A stretch of 64,000 bases of DNA from Vibrio marinisediminis (GCF_014050145.1 NZ_JACFYF010000002.1:248001-312000), one strand, 5' to 3'. Positions 9,330 through 18,576 are shown, counted from the first letter of the stretch. Program-made: numbers and translations. The notes: a model not told the origin generated them from the sequence alone.

Positions 9330-10364
9330 TTAACTCATAAAGCCATCAAGAACGGCAACGGTGTTGTATCCGAGGTCATCAACTGCGTAACCTCCTTCAA
9401 ACACGAACAGAGTTGGAATACCTAGCGTACTCAGTTGCTCACCGATTGATTGATAATCTTCACGTTTAAGCTTGAAGTAGCTAATTGGATCATGTTCGTA
9501 AGTGTCCATACCCAACGAAATGACCAAGGCTTCAGCCCCAAATGATCGAATCTTTTCAAGTGCGGTAGTCAATGCTGGTGCGTACAGAGACCAGTCCGTT
9601 TTGCCTTGTGGCAACGGTAAGTTAAGGTTGTAACCTCTGCCTTTGCCCTCGCCAGTTTCATCAGCAAAACCTAGGTAGTGTGGATAGTCGTAATCTGGGT
9701 CCCCATGGATGGAAACAAACAACACATCGTCACGGTCGTAGAAAATGCTCTGCGTACCATTACCGTGATGGTAATCCAAATCCAAAATCGCCACTTTCCC
9801 TTTGCCATTTCGGCGCAGTGATTCTGCCGCCATCGCAGCGTTGTTGATATAACAGTAGCCACCCATCATATCGGGAGCGGCGTGATGCCCAGGCGGACGA
9901 CATAAAGCGAACGCCGAATGTTCACCATTGGTGATCATTTTGGCCCCCGTGAGAGCGCAGTCTGCCGCGGCTTGGATTGCCTGCCAACTGGTCTTGGTAA
10001 TCGCAGCCGTCATATCAAAGCTGTAATAACCGAGCTTGCCTTCAATATCTTTAGGAATTCGATGGCGTAAGTAGCGCGGGCTAACAAAGCAGTATGGCGA
10101 TGCGTCATGCTCATCACCAAAGCGCTCTTCCCATTCAGACCAAGCCGATTGCAAGAACTCTACATAATCTTGAGTATGAACCCAAAGCATTGGCGCAATG
10201 CCAAAGCTTTCTGGTTCACTCACCGTAAAGCCACCATGCTCACTTATCGCATTAAGCACCATGTCAGCACGTTCTGGTTTTTCAAAACACGCCGTTGGTT
10301 CGCCTGAGAGAAACTCATACTTCACGCGATGAAGTCGTTGTTTTTCGGTGTAGATAACTTTCAC
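9330..10364 (-). CDS. Acetylpolyamine amidohydrolase, histone-deacetylase fold
   Basis: The 344-residue zinc hydrolase belongs to the class II histone-deacetylase/AphA family. Visible signatures are RPPGHHA (the tandem histidines of the charge relay), DLDYHHGNGTQ with the zinc-binding Asp and His, and GGYAVDD near the C-terminus. Bacterial members with this layout remove acetyl groups from acetylputrescine, acetylcadaverine or acetylspermidine. It starts at a GTG that overlaps the stop of the upstream PotD-like gene (TAGTG), so the two are translationally coupled. The context strongly suggests that the substrate is an acetylated polyamine delivered by that binding protein or a partner transporter. 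Specificity cannot be read from sequence. Confidence 0.85.
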   Translation of the reverse strand: MKVIYTEKQRLHRVKYEFLSGEPTACFEKPERADMVLNAISEHGGFTVSEPESFGIAPMLWVHTQDYVEFLQSAWSEWEERFGDEHDASPYCFVSPRYLRHRIPKDIEGKLGYYSFDMTAAITKTSWQAIQAAADCALTGAKMITNGEHSAFALCRPPGHHAAPDMMGGYCYINNAAMAAESLRRNGKGKVAILDLDYHHGNGTQSIFYDRDDVLFVSIHGDPDYDYPHYLGFADETGEGKGRGYNLNLPLPQGKTDWSLYAPALTTALEKIRSFGAEALVISLGMDTYEHDPISYFKLKREDYQSIGEQLSTLGIPTLFVFEGGYAVDDLGYNTVAVLDGFMS

Positions 10365-11392
10365 TATTTCTTAAGCTCCATCCAGTAACGTTCGTAAACA
10401 CTCACTGCTTCACCAACACTACCTAAGAATTGCCCTTTTTGCTTCACATCTGCAGGTGGGAAAATAATTTCGCTATCGCGGATCTCTGTTGGCAAAAACT
10501 CCATCGCATGTAAGTTCGGCACAGCATAGCCAATCTCTTTAACGATAGTGGCTTGGTTTTCTGGCTCTAGCAGGAAGTTGATAAACGCGTATGCCGCTTC
10601 TTTATTCTCTGACTGCTTAGGAATAACAATATTGTCCATCCAGAAGATGGCACCTTCTGCTGGGTAAACAAATTGAATTGCTGAGTTTTCTTTTTGTGCG
10701 CGATAAGCGGTACCATTCCACTGCATACCAACATTCACTTCACCCGTAACCAGTGGTACATGTGGCGCATCTGAATTGAACACAGTCACGTTTGGTTTAA
10801 TCTTTTGTAAACGTTCAAATGCTTGTTTCAACTCCGCGGCATCTTGAGAGTTCACATTGTGACCATCAAGAATGAGTGCCATACCCATAACATCACGAAC
10901 ATCGTCTGTCAGTAATAGCTGACCCGCGTATTCGCTGTTCCACAAATCTGCCCAGCTATCAATTTGACTACCGTCGATGGCATCTGCGTTGTACGCAATC
11001 GCCGTACTGCCCCACATATATGGGATTGAGTAGTTGTTCTCAGGGTCAAAGTTTTGGTTCAAAATCGTCGAATCTAACTGAGCGAATTGTTTGATTTTCG
11101 ATTTATCTAGCTTATGCAGCAAATCATCATTCGCCAGCTTAGAAACGTAGTAAGTGGATGGAACAACGATGTCGAAACCTTGACCGTTTAGCAATTTAAG
11201 CTTGGCATACATGGTTTCGTTACTTTCGAAGGTCGCATAATTAACTTTAATGCCGGTTTCTTTGGTGAAGTCTTCGATGATCGATTGAGGTAGGTATTCA
11301 GACCAGTTATACACATTCAGTGTGGTTGAAGCGAAAACTGGAGAGGAAGCAATAAGGCCAAATACAGCCATTGAAACAAGTGATTTTTTCAT
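10364..11392 (-). CDS. PotD/PotF-like periplasmic polyamine-binding protein
   Basis: The 342-residue protein has a signal peptide (MKKSLVSMAVFGLIASSPVFA) followed by LNVYNWSEYLP, the N-terminal signature of PotD/PotF spermidine/putrescine-binding proteins. GYAVPN and the aromatic residues expected in a polyamine cleft (for example WNGTAY and FWMDN) are present. No permease or ATPase gene is adjacent, so it must use a PotABC encoded elsewhere or act as a sensor. Only the deacetylase follows it. Family members in Vibrio include biofilm-signalling polyamine sensors (the MbaA/NspS system), but no GGDEF/EAL partner is next to this gene. Whether it binds free or acetylated polyamine is open. Confidence 0.87.
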   Translation of the reverse strand: MKKSLVSMAVFGLIASSPVFASTTLNVYNWSEYLPQSIIEDFTKETGIKVNYATFESNETMYAKLKLLNGQGFDIVVPSTYYVSKLANDDLLHKLDKSKIKQFAQLDSTILNQNFDPENNYSIPYMWGSTAIAYNADAIDGSQIDSWADLWNSEYAGQLLLTDDVRDVMGMALILDGHNVNSQDAAELKQAFERLQKIKPNVTVFNSDAPHVPLVTGEVNVGMQWNGTAYRAQKENSAIQFVYPAEGAIFWMDNIVIPKQSENKEAAYAFINFLLEPENQATIVKEIGYAVPNLHAMEFLPTEIRDSEIIFPPADVKQKGQFLGSVGEAVSVYERYWMELKK

Positions 11393-11560
11393 TTTACGTT
11401 AACATACTATCAGTGGGTCAAGACGCAGGATTACGCCAAGTGGGATTAGATAGCATACGGAATTCTAAATCAAGACGACGTGCCATATACAACTGACTCA
11501 AATCAACATTCTGCCTTTAGTGCCCAGAAAATAGCCGCCATTATTTTATTCAGATATAAA

Positions 11561-11592
11561 AAAAGCGCGACCTACTAAGAAGCCGCGCTATA
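11561..11592 (-). terminator. Terminator of the opp operon
   Basis: The stem AGCGCG/CGCGCT (11564-11569 with 11584-11589) is followed on the minus strand by at least six T, just after the oppF stop. Confidence 0.8.
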
Positions 11593-11614
11593 GCCCGTCA
11601 CAGGCTGAATTAGT

Positions 11615-12607
11615 TTAGATAATTACATTCAAACAAGAAACAGCATGAACATCTGTACCTTGAATGGTTGGTCTCTGTTTTGAGCACAACTCGGTTGCTT
11701 CTGGACATCGAGTGCGGAAAACACAGCCTGATGGAGGGTTAATTGGCGACGGTAAGTCACCTTCCAACATTTGAATTTTCTTCTTACGCTCAAGAGCAGG
11801 ATCAGGGATCGGTACGGCTGACATTAACGCACGCGTGTATGGGTGCTTAGGATCAGCAAACAGCGCTTCAGACTCACCCAGCTCTACCGCATTACCCAAG
11901 TACATTACCAAGACTCGGTCAGAAATGTGCTTCACTACCGACAAATCATGAGCAATGAATACCAACGATAAGCCCAACTCCTTTTGAAGTTCTTTCAAAA
12001 GGTTAACAACCTGAGCCTGAATCGATACATCCAGTGCTGATACTGGTTCATCACAAATGATCATCTTTGGCTTCAAGATCAATGCACGAGCAATACCGAT
12101 ACGCTGACACTGACCACCAGAGAATTCGTGCGGGTAACGGTTAATTACGTTAGGCAGTAGACCCACCTTCGCCATCATCTCTTTAACACGGTCTTTCACG
12201 TCTTGCTTTGGCAGTTCTGGATAGAAGGTTTCCAAAGGCTCAGCGATGATGTCGCCAACCGTCATACGTGGGTTCAGTGATGCCAACGGGTCTTGGAAAA
12301 TCATCTGAATCTCTTTGCGAGTTTCACGACGTTGAACCGCTTTCATTTTGGTTAGATCTTGACCCAACCAAACCACTTCACCATCTGTTGCTTCAACCAA
12401 ACCAATGATTGCACGAGCAAACGTTGACTTACCACAGCCTGACTCACCAACAACACCAAGGGTTTCGCCTTCGTATAAGCGAACGTCAACGCCATCTACC
12501 GCTTTTAGGTTTGATGGTTTGCTCCATGGCCAAGCAGACTTAGCTGCAATGCTAAAGTGTACTTTTAAGTTTTTAACATCTAACAGTAATTTTTTATCGA
12601 CACTCAT
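11615..12607 (-). CDS. oppF: Oligopeptide ABC transporter ATP-binding protein OppF
   Basis: This is one of the two ATPases of the oligopeptide importer. It has a Walker A box GESGCGKST, signature FSGGQCQR and Walker B MIICDEPVSALD. A C-terminal extension contains CVFRTRCPEA, the cysteine-rich oligopeptide/dipeptide C-terminal domain that binds an Fe-S cluster in some homologues. The start at 12607 overlaps the oppD stop as ATGA; an upstream in-frame codon would intrude into oppD. About 330 residues, as in E. coli. It works with OppD, OppB and OppC in the inner membrane to import peptides captured by OppA. Confidence 0.95.
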   Translation of the reverse strand: MSVDKKLLLDVKNLKVHFSIAAKSAWPWSKPSNLKAVDGVDVRLYEGETLGVVGESGCGKSTFARAIIGLVEATDGEVVWLGQDLTKMKAVQRRETRKEIQMIFQDPLASLNPRMTVGDIIAEPLETFYPELPKQDVKDRVKEMMAKVGLLPNVINRYPHEFSGGQCQRIGIARALILKPKMIICDEPVSALDVSIQAQVVNLLKELQKELGLSLVFIAHDLSVVKHISDRVLVMYLGNAVELGESEALFADPKHPYTRALMSAVPIPDPALERKKKIQMLEGDLPSPINPPSGCVFRTRCPEATELCSKQRPTIQGTDVHAVSCLNVII

Positions 12608-13575
12608 TTGCTCCAAGCCTCCCATTCAGAAAAACAAGCACGCTGGCGACCATCGCCAAATGGCGTCAAAATTGGTGCTTCACGTTTACATTGATCCAAG
12701 GCGCGATGACAGCGCTCTTGGTACGGGCAACCCGGTGGCAAACGTAATAAGTTTGGCGGGTTACCTGGGATGGTTGGAAGTACCTCACCTTCCGTATCCA
12801 AACGAGGAATCGCTTTCAACAGACCTTCCGCGTATGGGTGACTCGGTTGGTAAAATATTTCATCGACAGTGCCATATTCCATTGTACGACCAGCGTACAT
12901 TACCAGCACTTTGTCACACGATCCTGCAACCACACCTAAGTCATGAGTGATCATGATAATCGCAGTATTAAACTCACTTTTCAGTTCGTTTAGTAGGTCC
13001 ATAATCTGCGCTTGAACCGTCACGTCTAGTGCCGTGGTCGGTTCATCAGCAATCAACAATTTAGGGCGGCATAGCAATGCCATTGCAATCATTACACGCT
13101 GGCGCATACCACCAGAAAACTCGTGTGGGTACATGGTGATACGTTTACGCGCTTCTGGAATCTTTACCGCTTCCAGCATGCGAACTGACTCTTCAAATGC
13201 TTCTGCTTTACCCATGCCTTTATGTAGCATTAACACTTCCATAAGCTGATCGCTTACTTTCATGTATGGGTTTAATGAAGTCATTGGATCTTGGAAGATC
13301 ATCGCAATCTGCTCAGCACGAACTTTATTCAGTTCCTTCTCGCGCAGATTGAGAATTTCTCGACCTTCAAATTTCGCACTACCGGAAATGATGCCGTTTT
13401 TGGCAAGCAAACCCATGATAGCGAAAACCGTTTGTGATTTACCTGAACCTGACTCACCGACAATACCCAAGGTTTCACCTTGTTCTAGAGAGAAGTTCAG
13501 ATCGTTGACTGCGGTGACAATACCATCTTGAGTGGTAAACTCTACGCGCAGATCTTTAACATCTAATAAGCTCAT
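12604..13575 (-). CDS. oppD: Oligopeptide ABC transporter ATP-binding protein OppD
   Basis: The 323-residue ATPase pairs with OppF. It shows Walker A GESGSGKSQ, signature FSGGMRQR, Walker B LLIADEPTTALD and the C-terminal oligopeptide-transporter domain with CPYQERC. The final residue of the P-loop is Gln where many ABC proteins have Thr or Ser, which is common in OppD/DppD. A GGAAG ribosome site precedes the ATG. The gap to oppC is 28 bases and the next gene overlaps by four, so it is within the opp operon. Confidence 0.95.
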   Translation of the reverse strand: MSLLDVKDLRVEFTTQDGIVTAVNDLNFSLEQGETLGIVGESGSGKSQTVFAIMGLLAKNGIISGSAKFEGREILNLREKELNKVRAEQIAMIFQDPMTSLNPYMKVSDQLMEVLMLHKGMGKAEAFEESVRMLEAVKIPEARKRITMYPHEFSGGMRQRVMIAMALLCRPKLLIADEPTTALDVTVQAQIMDLLNELKSEFNTAIIMITHDLGVVAGSCDKVLVMYAGRTMEYGTVDEIFYQPSHPYAEGLLKAIPRLDTEGEVLPTIPGNPPNLLRLPPGCPYQERCHRALDQCKREAPILTPFGDGRQRACFSEWEAWSK

Positions 13576-13603
13576 CTTTGCTTCCTTAATCTTAGAATTT
13601 TAA

Positions 13604-14506
13604 TTATCTGTCTTTCGGATCAAGCGCATCACGCAGACCGTCACCAACGTAGTTGAAGCAGAATAGAGTTACTACCATGAACAGCGCAGGGAATGCTAAC
13701 TGCCAAATTGCAACTTCCATTGTTTGCGCACCCTCTTGAAGTAACGCGCCCCAACTTGTCATCGGCTCTTGAACACCAAGACCAAGGAATGAAAGGAATG
13801 ATTCAGTCAGAATCATGCTTGGAATAAGCAGCGTTGAGTAAACCGCTACGATACCCAAAACGTTCGGTACGATATGGCGAGTAATAATCTTCCAATTACT
13901 CACGCCCGATACATGTGCCGCTTCGATAAATTCTTTACTACGCAGGCTCAATGTTTGACCACGTACAATACGCGCCATATCTAGCCAAGCAATGGCACCA
14001 ATAGCAACGAAGATCAAAATGATATTACGACCAAAGAATGTCACGAGTACGATAACAAGGAACATAAATGGCACTGCGTAAAGTATTTCAAGAATACGCA
14101 TCATGACACGGTCAGTACGACCACCGATAAAGCCAGAAGCTGCACCGTAAAGTGTACCGATCAATACCGCTACCAATGCACCCATCACCCCGACCATTAG
14201 AGAGATACGGCCACCAATGAGTGTACGTACATAGAGATCACGACCCAGCGAGTCAGTACCAAACCAATGCTCAGCGTTTGGACCTACATGCATCGCGTAC
14301 CAATCAGTGTCATCAAATGCATACGGCGCGATCATTGGTAGAATAATTACTGCCAATGTCATCAAAACAAGAATAAATAAGCTCACCATCGCTGCTTTAT
14401 TGCGCATAAAGCGGATACGAGCATCTTGCCATAAACTGCGACCTTCAATTTCTAAGTTCTCAGAGAACTTCTCGATCGCTTCAAGGTTTTCTTTTTTAGT
14501 TAACAT
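13604..14506 (-). CDS. oppC: Oligopeptide ABC transporter permease OppC
   Basis: This permease of about 300 residues begins MLTKKENLEAIEKFSENL, close to E. coli OppC, with an N-terminal cytoplasmic stretch, one early membrane helix and five more. The EAA loop (EFIEAAHVSGVSNWKIITRH) contacts the ATPases. The ATG at 14506 is preferred over 14512 because it leaves a normal gap to the AGGGA ribosome site and matches the E. coli N-terminus. The C-terminus GDGLRDALDPKDR is characteristic of the family. Confidence 0.94.
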   Translation of the reverse strand: MLTKKENLEAIEKFSENLEIEGRSLWQDARIRFMRNKAAMVSLFILVLMTLAVIILPMIAPYAFDDTDWYAMHVGPNAEHWFGTDSLGRDLYVRTLIGGRISLMVGVMGALVAVLIGTLYGAASGFIGGRTDRVMMRILEILYAVPFMFLVIVLVTFFGRNIILIFVAIGAIAWLDMARIVRGQTLSLRSKEFIEAAHVSGVSNWKIITRHIVPNVLGIVAVYSTLLIPSMILTESFLSFLGLGVQEPMTSWGALLQEGAQTMEVAIWQLAFPALFMVVTLFCFNYVGDGLRDALDPKDR

Positions 14507-14521
14507 AACCATACGTCCCTG

Positions 14522-15442
14522 TTAGTAGCGAATTTTCGGGTCGATCATTGCTAGTAAGATATCAACGATAGCGTTGAACAAAATGAATAGGAAACCAATC
14601 AAAATGGTGACACCCATTACTAGCGAGTAATCGCGGTTAAAGGCTGCATTGACGAACAATTTACCGATGCCAGGTAGACCGAAAATAGTCTCAACCACAA
14701 CTGAGCCGGTAATGATGCCAACGAACGCAGGCCCCATATAAGACACAACAGGAAGCAATGCTGGTTTAAGAGCATGCTTAATAATGATATAGCGGTAACT
14801 TAAGCCTTTCGCTCGTGCGGTACGAATAAAGTTACTGTTTAGGGTTTCAATCATTGAACCACGGGTAATACGGGCAAACGTCGCGACGTAGAGCAATGAC
14901 ATTGCAATCACGGGCAGAACAATGTATTGCCAGCTTCCATCATTCCAACCACCCGCAGGGAGCACCTTTAGATTAAGGGCAAAAATGTAGATAAGTGCGG
15001 GTGCCAAAACAAAGGACGGCAGCACAACACCTAACATGGCGGTAGACATAACGGTGTAGTCCACCCAAGTATTTTGCTTGAGTGCGGATATGGTTCCGAT
15101 CGACACACCAAGTAATACAGTAAAGATAAACGCGATGGCACCAATTTTAGCCGAAACCGGTAAAGCTACTGAGATCAGTTCATTTACTGAATAATCTAAG
15201 TACTTAAATGAAGGACCAAAATCACCTTGGACAACATTGGTTAAGTACGTGAAGTACTGCTCTGATACTGGCTTATCAAGCCCGTATTTTGCTTCAATGT
15301 TCGCCATTACTTCTGGTGGTAAAGGACGCTCACTTGAGAATGGGTTACCCGGTGCGAAACGCATGAGAAAGAAAGATACGGTGATCAAAACCAACATTGT
15401 TGGGATCGCCTCAAATATCCTTTTTGCGATAAATTTAAACAT
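14522..15442 (-). CDS. oppB: Oligopeptide ABC transporter permease OppB
   Basis: The 306-residue inner-membrane permease has six predicted helices. It starts MFKFIAKRIFEAIPTMLVL and shows the EAA-type loop FIRTARAKGLSYRYIIIKHA and the C-terminal AMIDPKIRY expected of OppB/DppB proteins. It lies directly downstream of oppA, separated by 102 bases that hold a strong hairpin. It forms the translocation pore with OppC. Length matches the family (306 residues in E. coli). Confidence 0.95.
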   Translation of the reverse strand: MFKFIAKRIFEAIPTMLVLITVSFFLMRFAPGNPFSSERPLPPEVMANIEAKYGLDKPVSEQYFTYLTNVVQGDFGPSFKYLDYSVNELISVALPVSAKIGAIAFIFTVLLGVSIGTISALKQNTWVDYTVMSTAMLGVVLPSFVLAPALIYIFALNLKVLPAGGWNDGSWQYIVLPVIAMSLLYVATFARITRGSMIETLNSNFIRTARAKGLSYRYIIIKHALKPALLPVVSYMGPAFVGIITGSVVVETIFGLPGIGKLFVNAAFNRDYSLVMGVTILIGFLFILFNAIVDILLAMIDPKIRY

Positions 15443-15485
15443 AAATTCGCTCTTTCAGTCTGTGACAGTTAAATGTAACAAGACC

Positions 15486-15509
15486 CTGCACGTGAAAAAT
15501 CACGTGCAG
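15486..15509 (-). terminator. Attenuating hairpin between oppA and oppB
   Basis: A perfect ten-base-pair stem (CTGCACGTGA/TCACGTGCAG) with an AAAA/TTTT loop lies between oppA and oppB. On the minus strand it is not followed by a long T run. It is more likely a partial terminator or an mRNA-stabilising stem that keeps the binding protein more abundant than the membrane parts. Confidence 0.6.
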
Positions 15510-15544
15510 TGCCTATATTGTTATAGTTCTATTTATTCGATCGA

Positions 15545-17167
15545 TTACTTAATGATGTATAGATCTTTAGAGTAGATTTTCTCTTCAGCGTTTCCATCTG
15601 GGAAACCGCCAACTTTTTGAGAAAGAAGACGTGATTTCACGTATTGATAGATAGGCGCCAGTGGCATATCGTTCGCTAGCATGATTTCCGCTTCACGGTA
15701 TAACGCAGTACGCTCTTCTTCTGAAGTAGCTTGAATCGCTTTCTCCATCACTTGATCGTATGCTTTGCTATCGTAGTGAATACCGCCAGTGGTGTTGCCG
15801 CTCTTCATTAGCGTTAAGAACGATGAAGCTTCGTTGTAGTCACCACACCAACCAGCACGAGCGACTTCGAAGTTACCTGAGTCTTTCGTTGATAGGTATG
15901 TTTTCCACTCTTGGTTTTCTAGTGTGACGTTAAGACCAAGGGTCTTCTTCCACATAGAGCCAAGTGCTACAGCAATCTTTTTATGGTTTTCAGATGTGTT
16001 GTAAAGTAGAGAGAACGATAGTGGGTTGTCTTTACCGTAACCCGCTTCAGCCAATAGACGTGCCGCTTCTGCATTACGTTCTTTTTGAGTCATTTGACCA
16101 TACGCTGGCGCTTCTGGATCGAAGCCAGCGGTAATTTCAGGCGTTAGGAAGTAAGCAGGTTTTTGACCTTGAGCAAGAATAAGATCAGTAACTACGTTAC
16201 GGTCAATCGCGTAAGAGATCGCTTTACGAACGCGAACGTCGTCAAATGGCGCTTTCTTAGTATTGAATAGGTAGTAGTAGGTACACAGGTTACCGACAAC
16301 TGAAACTGATTCAGGGTGCTCTTTTTGTAAGCGCTTAAAGTGCTCAACTGGCAATTCCATTGTGAAATCAATTTCGCCCGATAAGAAACGGTTCATTTCT
16401 GACACTTGGTTTTCAATCGGAAGGAAAGTTACTTGATTGATAACTGTCTTATCATTGTCCCAGTACTTCTCATTGCGCTTAAGCACTAGGCGCTCATTCA
16501 CAACCCATTTATCAACCGTGTAGGCACCGTTACCAACGAAGTGTTCCGGTTTAGTCCATTGATCACCATATTTCTCAACGGTCGCTTGATGTACAGGAGA
16601 CGTTGACTGGTGTCCCATCATCATAACGAAGTATGGTACTGGAGAGTCAAGTTCAACGACGAGAGTTTTGTCATCAAGTGCTTTTACACCTAGCGTTTCT
16701 TTGTCAGCTTTACCTGCGATGATCGCTTTCGCGTTCTTCATTTTGGTGTATTCCATGTACCAAGAGTACGGAGACGCGGTATTAGGATCAACTAAACGCT
16801 GGAAGCTAAACACAAAGTCTTGCGCTGTAACAGGGTCACCATTTGACCATGTAGCGTCTTTACGGATATGGAAAGTGTAGGTTTGGTTATCGGTAGTTTC
16901 CCAGCTTTCAGCAGCACCAGGGATTGTGTTGCCGTCAGCATCTTGGTTCACTAGTCCTTCTAGAAGATCACGAATAACGTGAGACTCTGGAACACCTTGA
17001 GATTTATGCGGGTCAATTGTGGCAACTTCCGTACCGTTACCACGAACAAGTTCTTGTTTATCCGCTAACTGAACGCCAGCTGGAACTTCAGCAGCAAAAG
17101 TTGCGGTAGAGGCCATTGCTAGACCAGCACCTAAAAGAAGGGCCTGAGTGATTTTATTCTTATACAT
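15545..17167 (-). CDS. oppA: Periplasmic oligopeptide-binding protein OppA
   Basis: The mature protein of about 515 residues follows a signal peptide (MYKNKITQALLLGAGLAMAS...FA) and belongs to the SBP_bac_5 family. The hallmark order is seen: an N-terminal ATIDPHKSQGVPESHV stretch, a central RVRKAISYAIDR, and a C-terminal MPLAPIYQYVKSRL. It captures peptides in the periplasm for OppBCDF. The ATG at 17167 was chosen over an upstream in-frame start because GGAG sits eight bases before it and the signal peptide then begins correctly. It is the first gene of the operon and is preceded by about 530 noncoding bases. Confidence 0.95.
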   Translation of the reverse strand: MYKNKITQALLLGAGLAMASTATFAAEVPAGVQLADKQELVRGNGTEVATIDPHKSQGVPESHVIRDLLEGLVNQDADGNTIPGAAESWETTDNQTYTFHIRKDATWSNGDPVTAQDFVFSFQRLVDPNTASPYSWYMEYTKMKNAKAIIAGKADKETLGVKALDDKTLVVELDSPVPYFVMMMGHQSTSPVHQATVEKYGDQWTKPEHFVGNGAYTVDKWVVNERLVLKRNEKYWDNDKTVINQVTFLPIENQVSEMNRFLSGEIDFTMELPVEHFKRLQKEHPESVSVVGNLCTYYYLFNTKKAPFDDVRVRKAISYAIDRNVVTDLILAQGQKPAYFLTPEITAGFDPEAPAYGQMTQKERNAEAARLLAEAGYGKDNPLSFSLLYNTSENHKKIAVALGSMWKKTLGLNVTLENQEWKTYLSTKDSGNFEVARAGWCGDYNEASSFLTLMKSGNTTGGIHYDSKAYDQVMEKAIQATSEEERTALYREAEIMLANDMPLAPIYQYVKSRLLSQKVGGFPDGNAEEKIYSKDLYIIK

Positions 17168-17699
17168 GCGTAAAACTCCAAGTTTTTCATTTGCATCCAT
17201 GACTTCTCTGCATGATCACTGAACGGCAGCGATCAAAAAATTACCTTGCTCATCTTTCAAACAGATAACTCTAAATTCATACAGAGATTGCCGCACACAT
17301 TATCAATCATCGAAGTAATTTGCCATTAAAATGTATTAAAAAAAAGAATAATTCTTTTAATAAAACCAATGAATAGTGAATAACACTAAATATTATTTAA
17401 TGATTGATATTATTAATCGCCATCAACAAAACCAATAGTTTGAACTACCGAATCTGCTGGCTTGATACTTTTTTGCAGCATTTTATGCCGATATGATAGC
17501 AATTAAATTAACATCGCTCTTACATTGCACATCACAGATAACATAATCCATTACCTGGACTCACGGTAAATGCGATAAAGCTCACACTCAAAATTATCCA
17601 CTTATGTTTCGCTTTCTTTTTACAGGGAATCGCCTCGCACCTCTAAACAGCAAATACAAAAAAAGCCCCAAATAAGGGGCTTGTTAAGCGATGTTTCGA
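17168..17699. other. Intergenic region upstream of oppA
   Basis: No credible gene is seen in these roughly 530 bases. The part near 17330-17420 is very AT-rich and holds an inverted repeat AAAAGAAT/ATTCTTTT with a one-base spacer (17343-17359). The part next to 17700 contains the terminator of the neighbouring dehydrogenase gene. The remainder most likely contains the oppA promoter, its leader and regulator sites. No consensus -35/-10 pair was clear enough to call. Confidence 0.5.
17663..17682 (-). terminator. Terminator after the short-chain dehydrogenase
   Basis: The stem AAGCCCC/GGGGCTT with a six-base loop is followed by a T run on the minus strand, immediately downstream of the dehydrogenase stop. 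Confidence 0.85.
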
Positions 17700-18419
17700 T
17701 TAAGGCTGTTGACGCGTTGGAGCAATCACTATTTCACGTACACAAACGCCTTGTGGCTGGTTGTAAGCATATTCAACCGCTCGTGCGATGTCATCGGCTG
17801 CCAATACACCACCCATTTCATCTTTCCAGCTATCGTAACCCGCTTTAATCTCATCTGATGAAGTGTGAGACAACAGTTCCGTTTCAACCGCACCAGGGGC
17901 AATTGTCGTTACGCGTACATCAAAATTTGCAACTTCTTCGCGTACGTTTTCTGAAATAGCGTGTACCGCAAATTTGGTTCCGCAGTATGCCGCGTGGTTA
18001 GGGAAAGTCTTACGACCAGCAACTGAGCTAATGTTGATGATGGTACCACTACGGCGCTGTTTCATTGGTGCCAGTACCGCTTGCATACCATTCATTAAGC
18101 CAATCACGTTTACATCAAACATGCTTTTCCATTCTGCTGGGTCTTGTACATCAAGCTCGCTCAGCAACATCATGCCTGCATTGTTTACGATACAATCTGT
18201 CGGTCCAAATTGCGCTTCTGCTTTTTCAATTGCCGCTTCAAATGATGCCTTATCTAATACATCAACCTTTTCACATAATGTATTTGGCAAATTAAGTGCT
18301 TCAAGACGCTCCATGCGACGAGCAATAAGAAGTAATGGGTGACCTGCACTACTTAGACGACGAGCAATCGCTTCACCAATACCTGAACTTGCACCTGTGA
18401 TTACAATTAGCTTTTTCAT
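17700..18419 (-). CDS. Short-chain dehydrogenase/reductase (classical SDR)
   Basis: The cytosolic oxidoreductase has about 239 residues. It shows the Rossmann glycine motif TGASSGIG, the structural NNAG motif, and the catalytic Ser with YxxxK (ISSVAG...YCGTK). An Arg-Arg pair after beta-strand 2 (IARRMERL) suggests a preference for NADP(H). The ATG at 18419 was chosen because GGAGATTAAA precedes it. Closest in style to YdfG-like 3-hydroxy-acid or serine dehydrogenases, but the substrate cannot be assigned. It is divergent from a LysR gene that may control it. Confidence 0.85.
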   Translation of the reverse strand: MKKLIVITGASSGIGEAIARRLSSAGHPLLLIARRMERLEALNLPNTLCEKVDVLDKASFEAAIEKAEAQFGPTDCIVNNAGMMLLSELDVQDPAEWKSMFDVNVIGLMNGMQAVLAPMKQRRSGTIINISSVAGRKTFPNHAAYCGTKFAVHAISENVREEVANFDVRVTTIAPGAVETELLSHTSSDEIKAGYDSWKDEMGGVLAADDIARAVEYAYNQPQGVCVREIVIAPTRQQP

Positions 18420-18522
18420 TTTAATCTCCAATAATCATTTGAATAGCCGAGCATTCTCTGCGGCAATGACGGTATCTTACTCATAGGTTGATCGTTGATA
18501 TATAGCATTTAAGTTCAATCAC

Positions 18523-18540
18523 TGTTGCACAGCTGCAACA
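18523..18540. promoter_or_regulatory. Putative LysR operator between SDR and LysR genes
   Basis: An inverted repeat TGTTGCA-CAGC-TGCAACA with perfect seven-base arms lies 36 bases before the LysR start, within the divergent promoter. LysR-type regulators usually bind interrupted palindromes in such regions, and autoregulation with control of the divergent gene is common. The assignment is inference. Confidence 0.5.
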
Positions 18541-18576
18541 ATATGCGATACTCCAATAAAACTCGGAGGCACTTAA

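Noticed and set aside
10107-14525. Plus-strand readings inside the deacetylase and opp genes
   Set aside because: They lie fully within well-supported minus-strand genes and have no independent features.
17343-17359. AT-rich inverted repeat AAAAGAAT/ATTCTTTT upstream of oppA as a regulator site
   Set aside because: Such repeats arise easily in very AT-rich DNA and no known operator consensus matched, so it is only mentioned in the region note.
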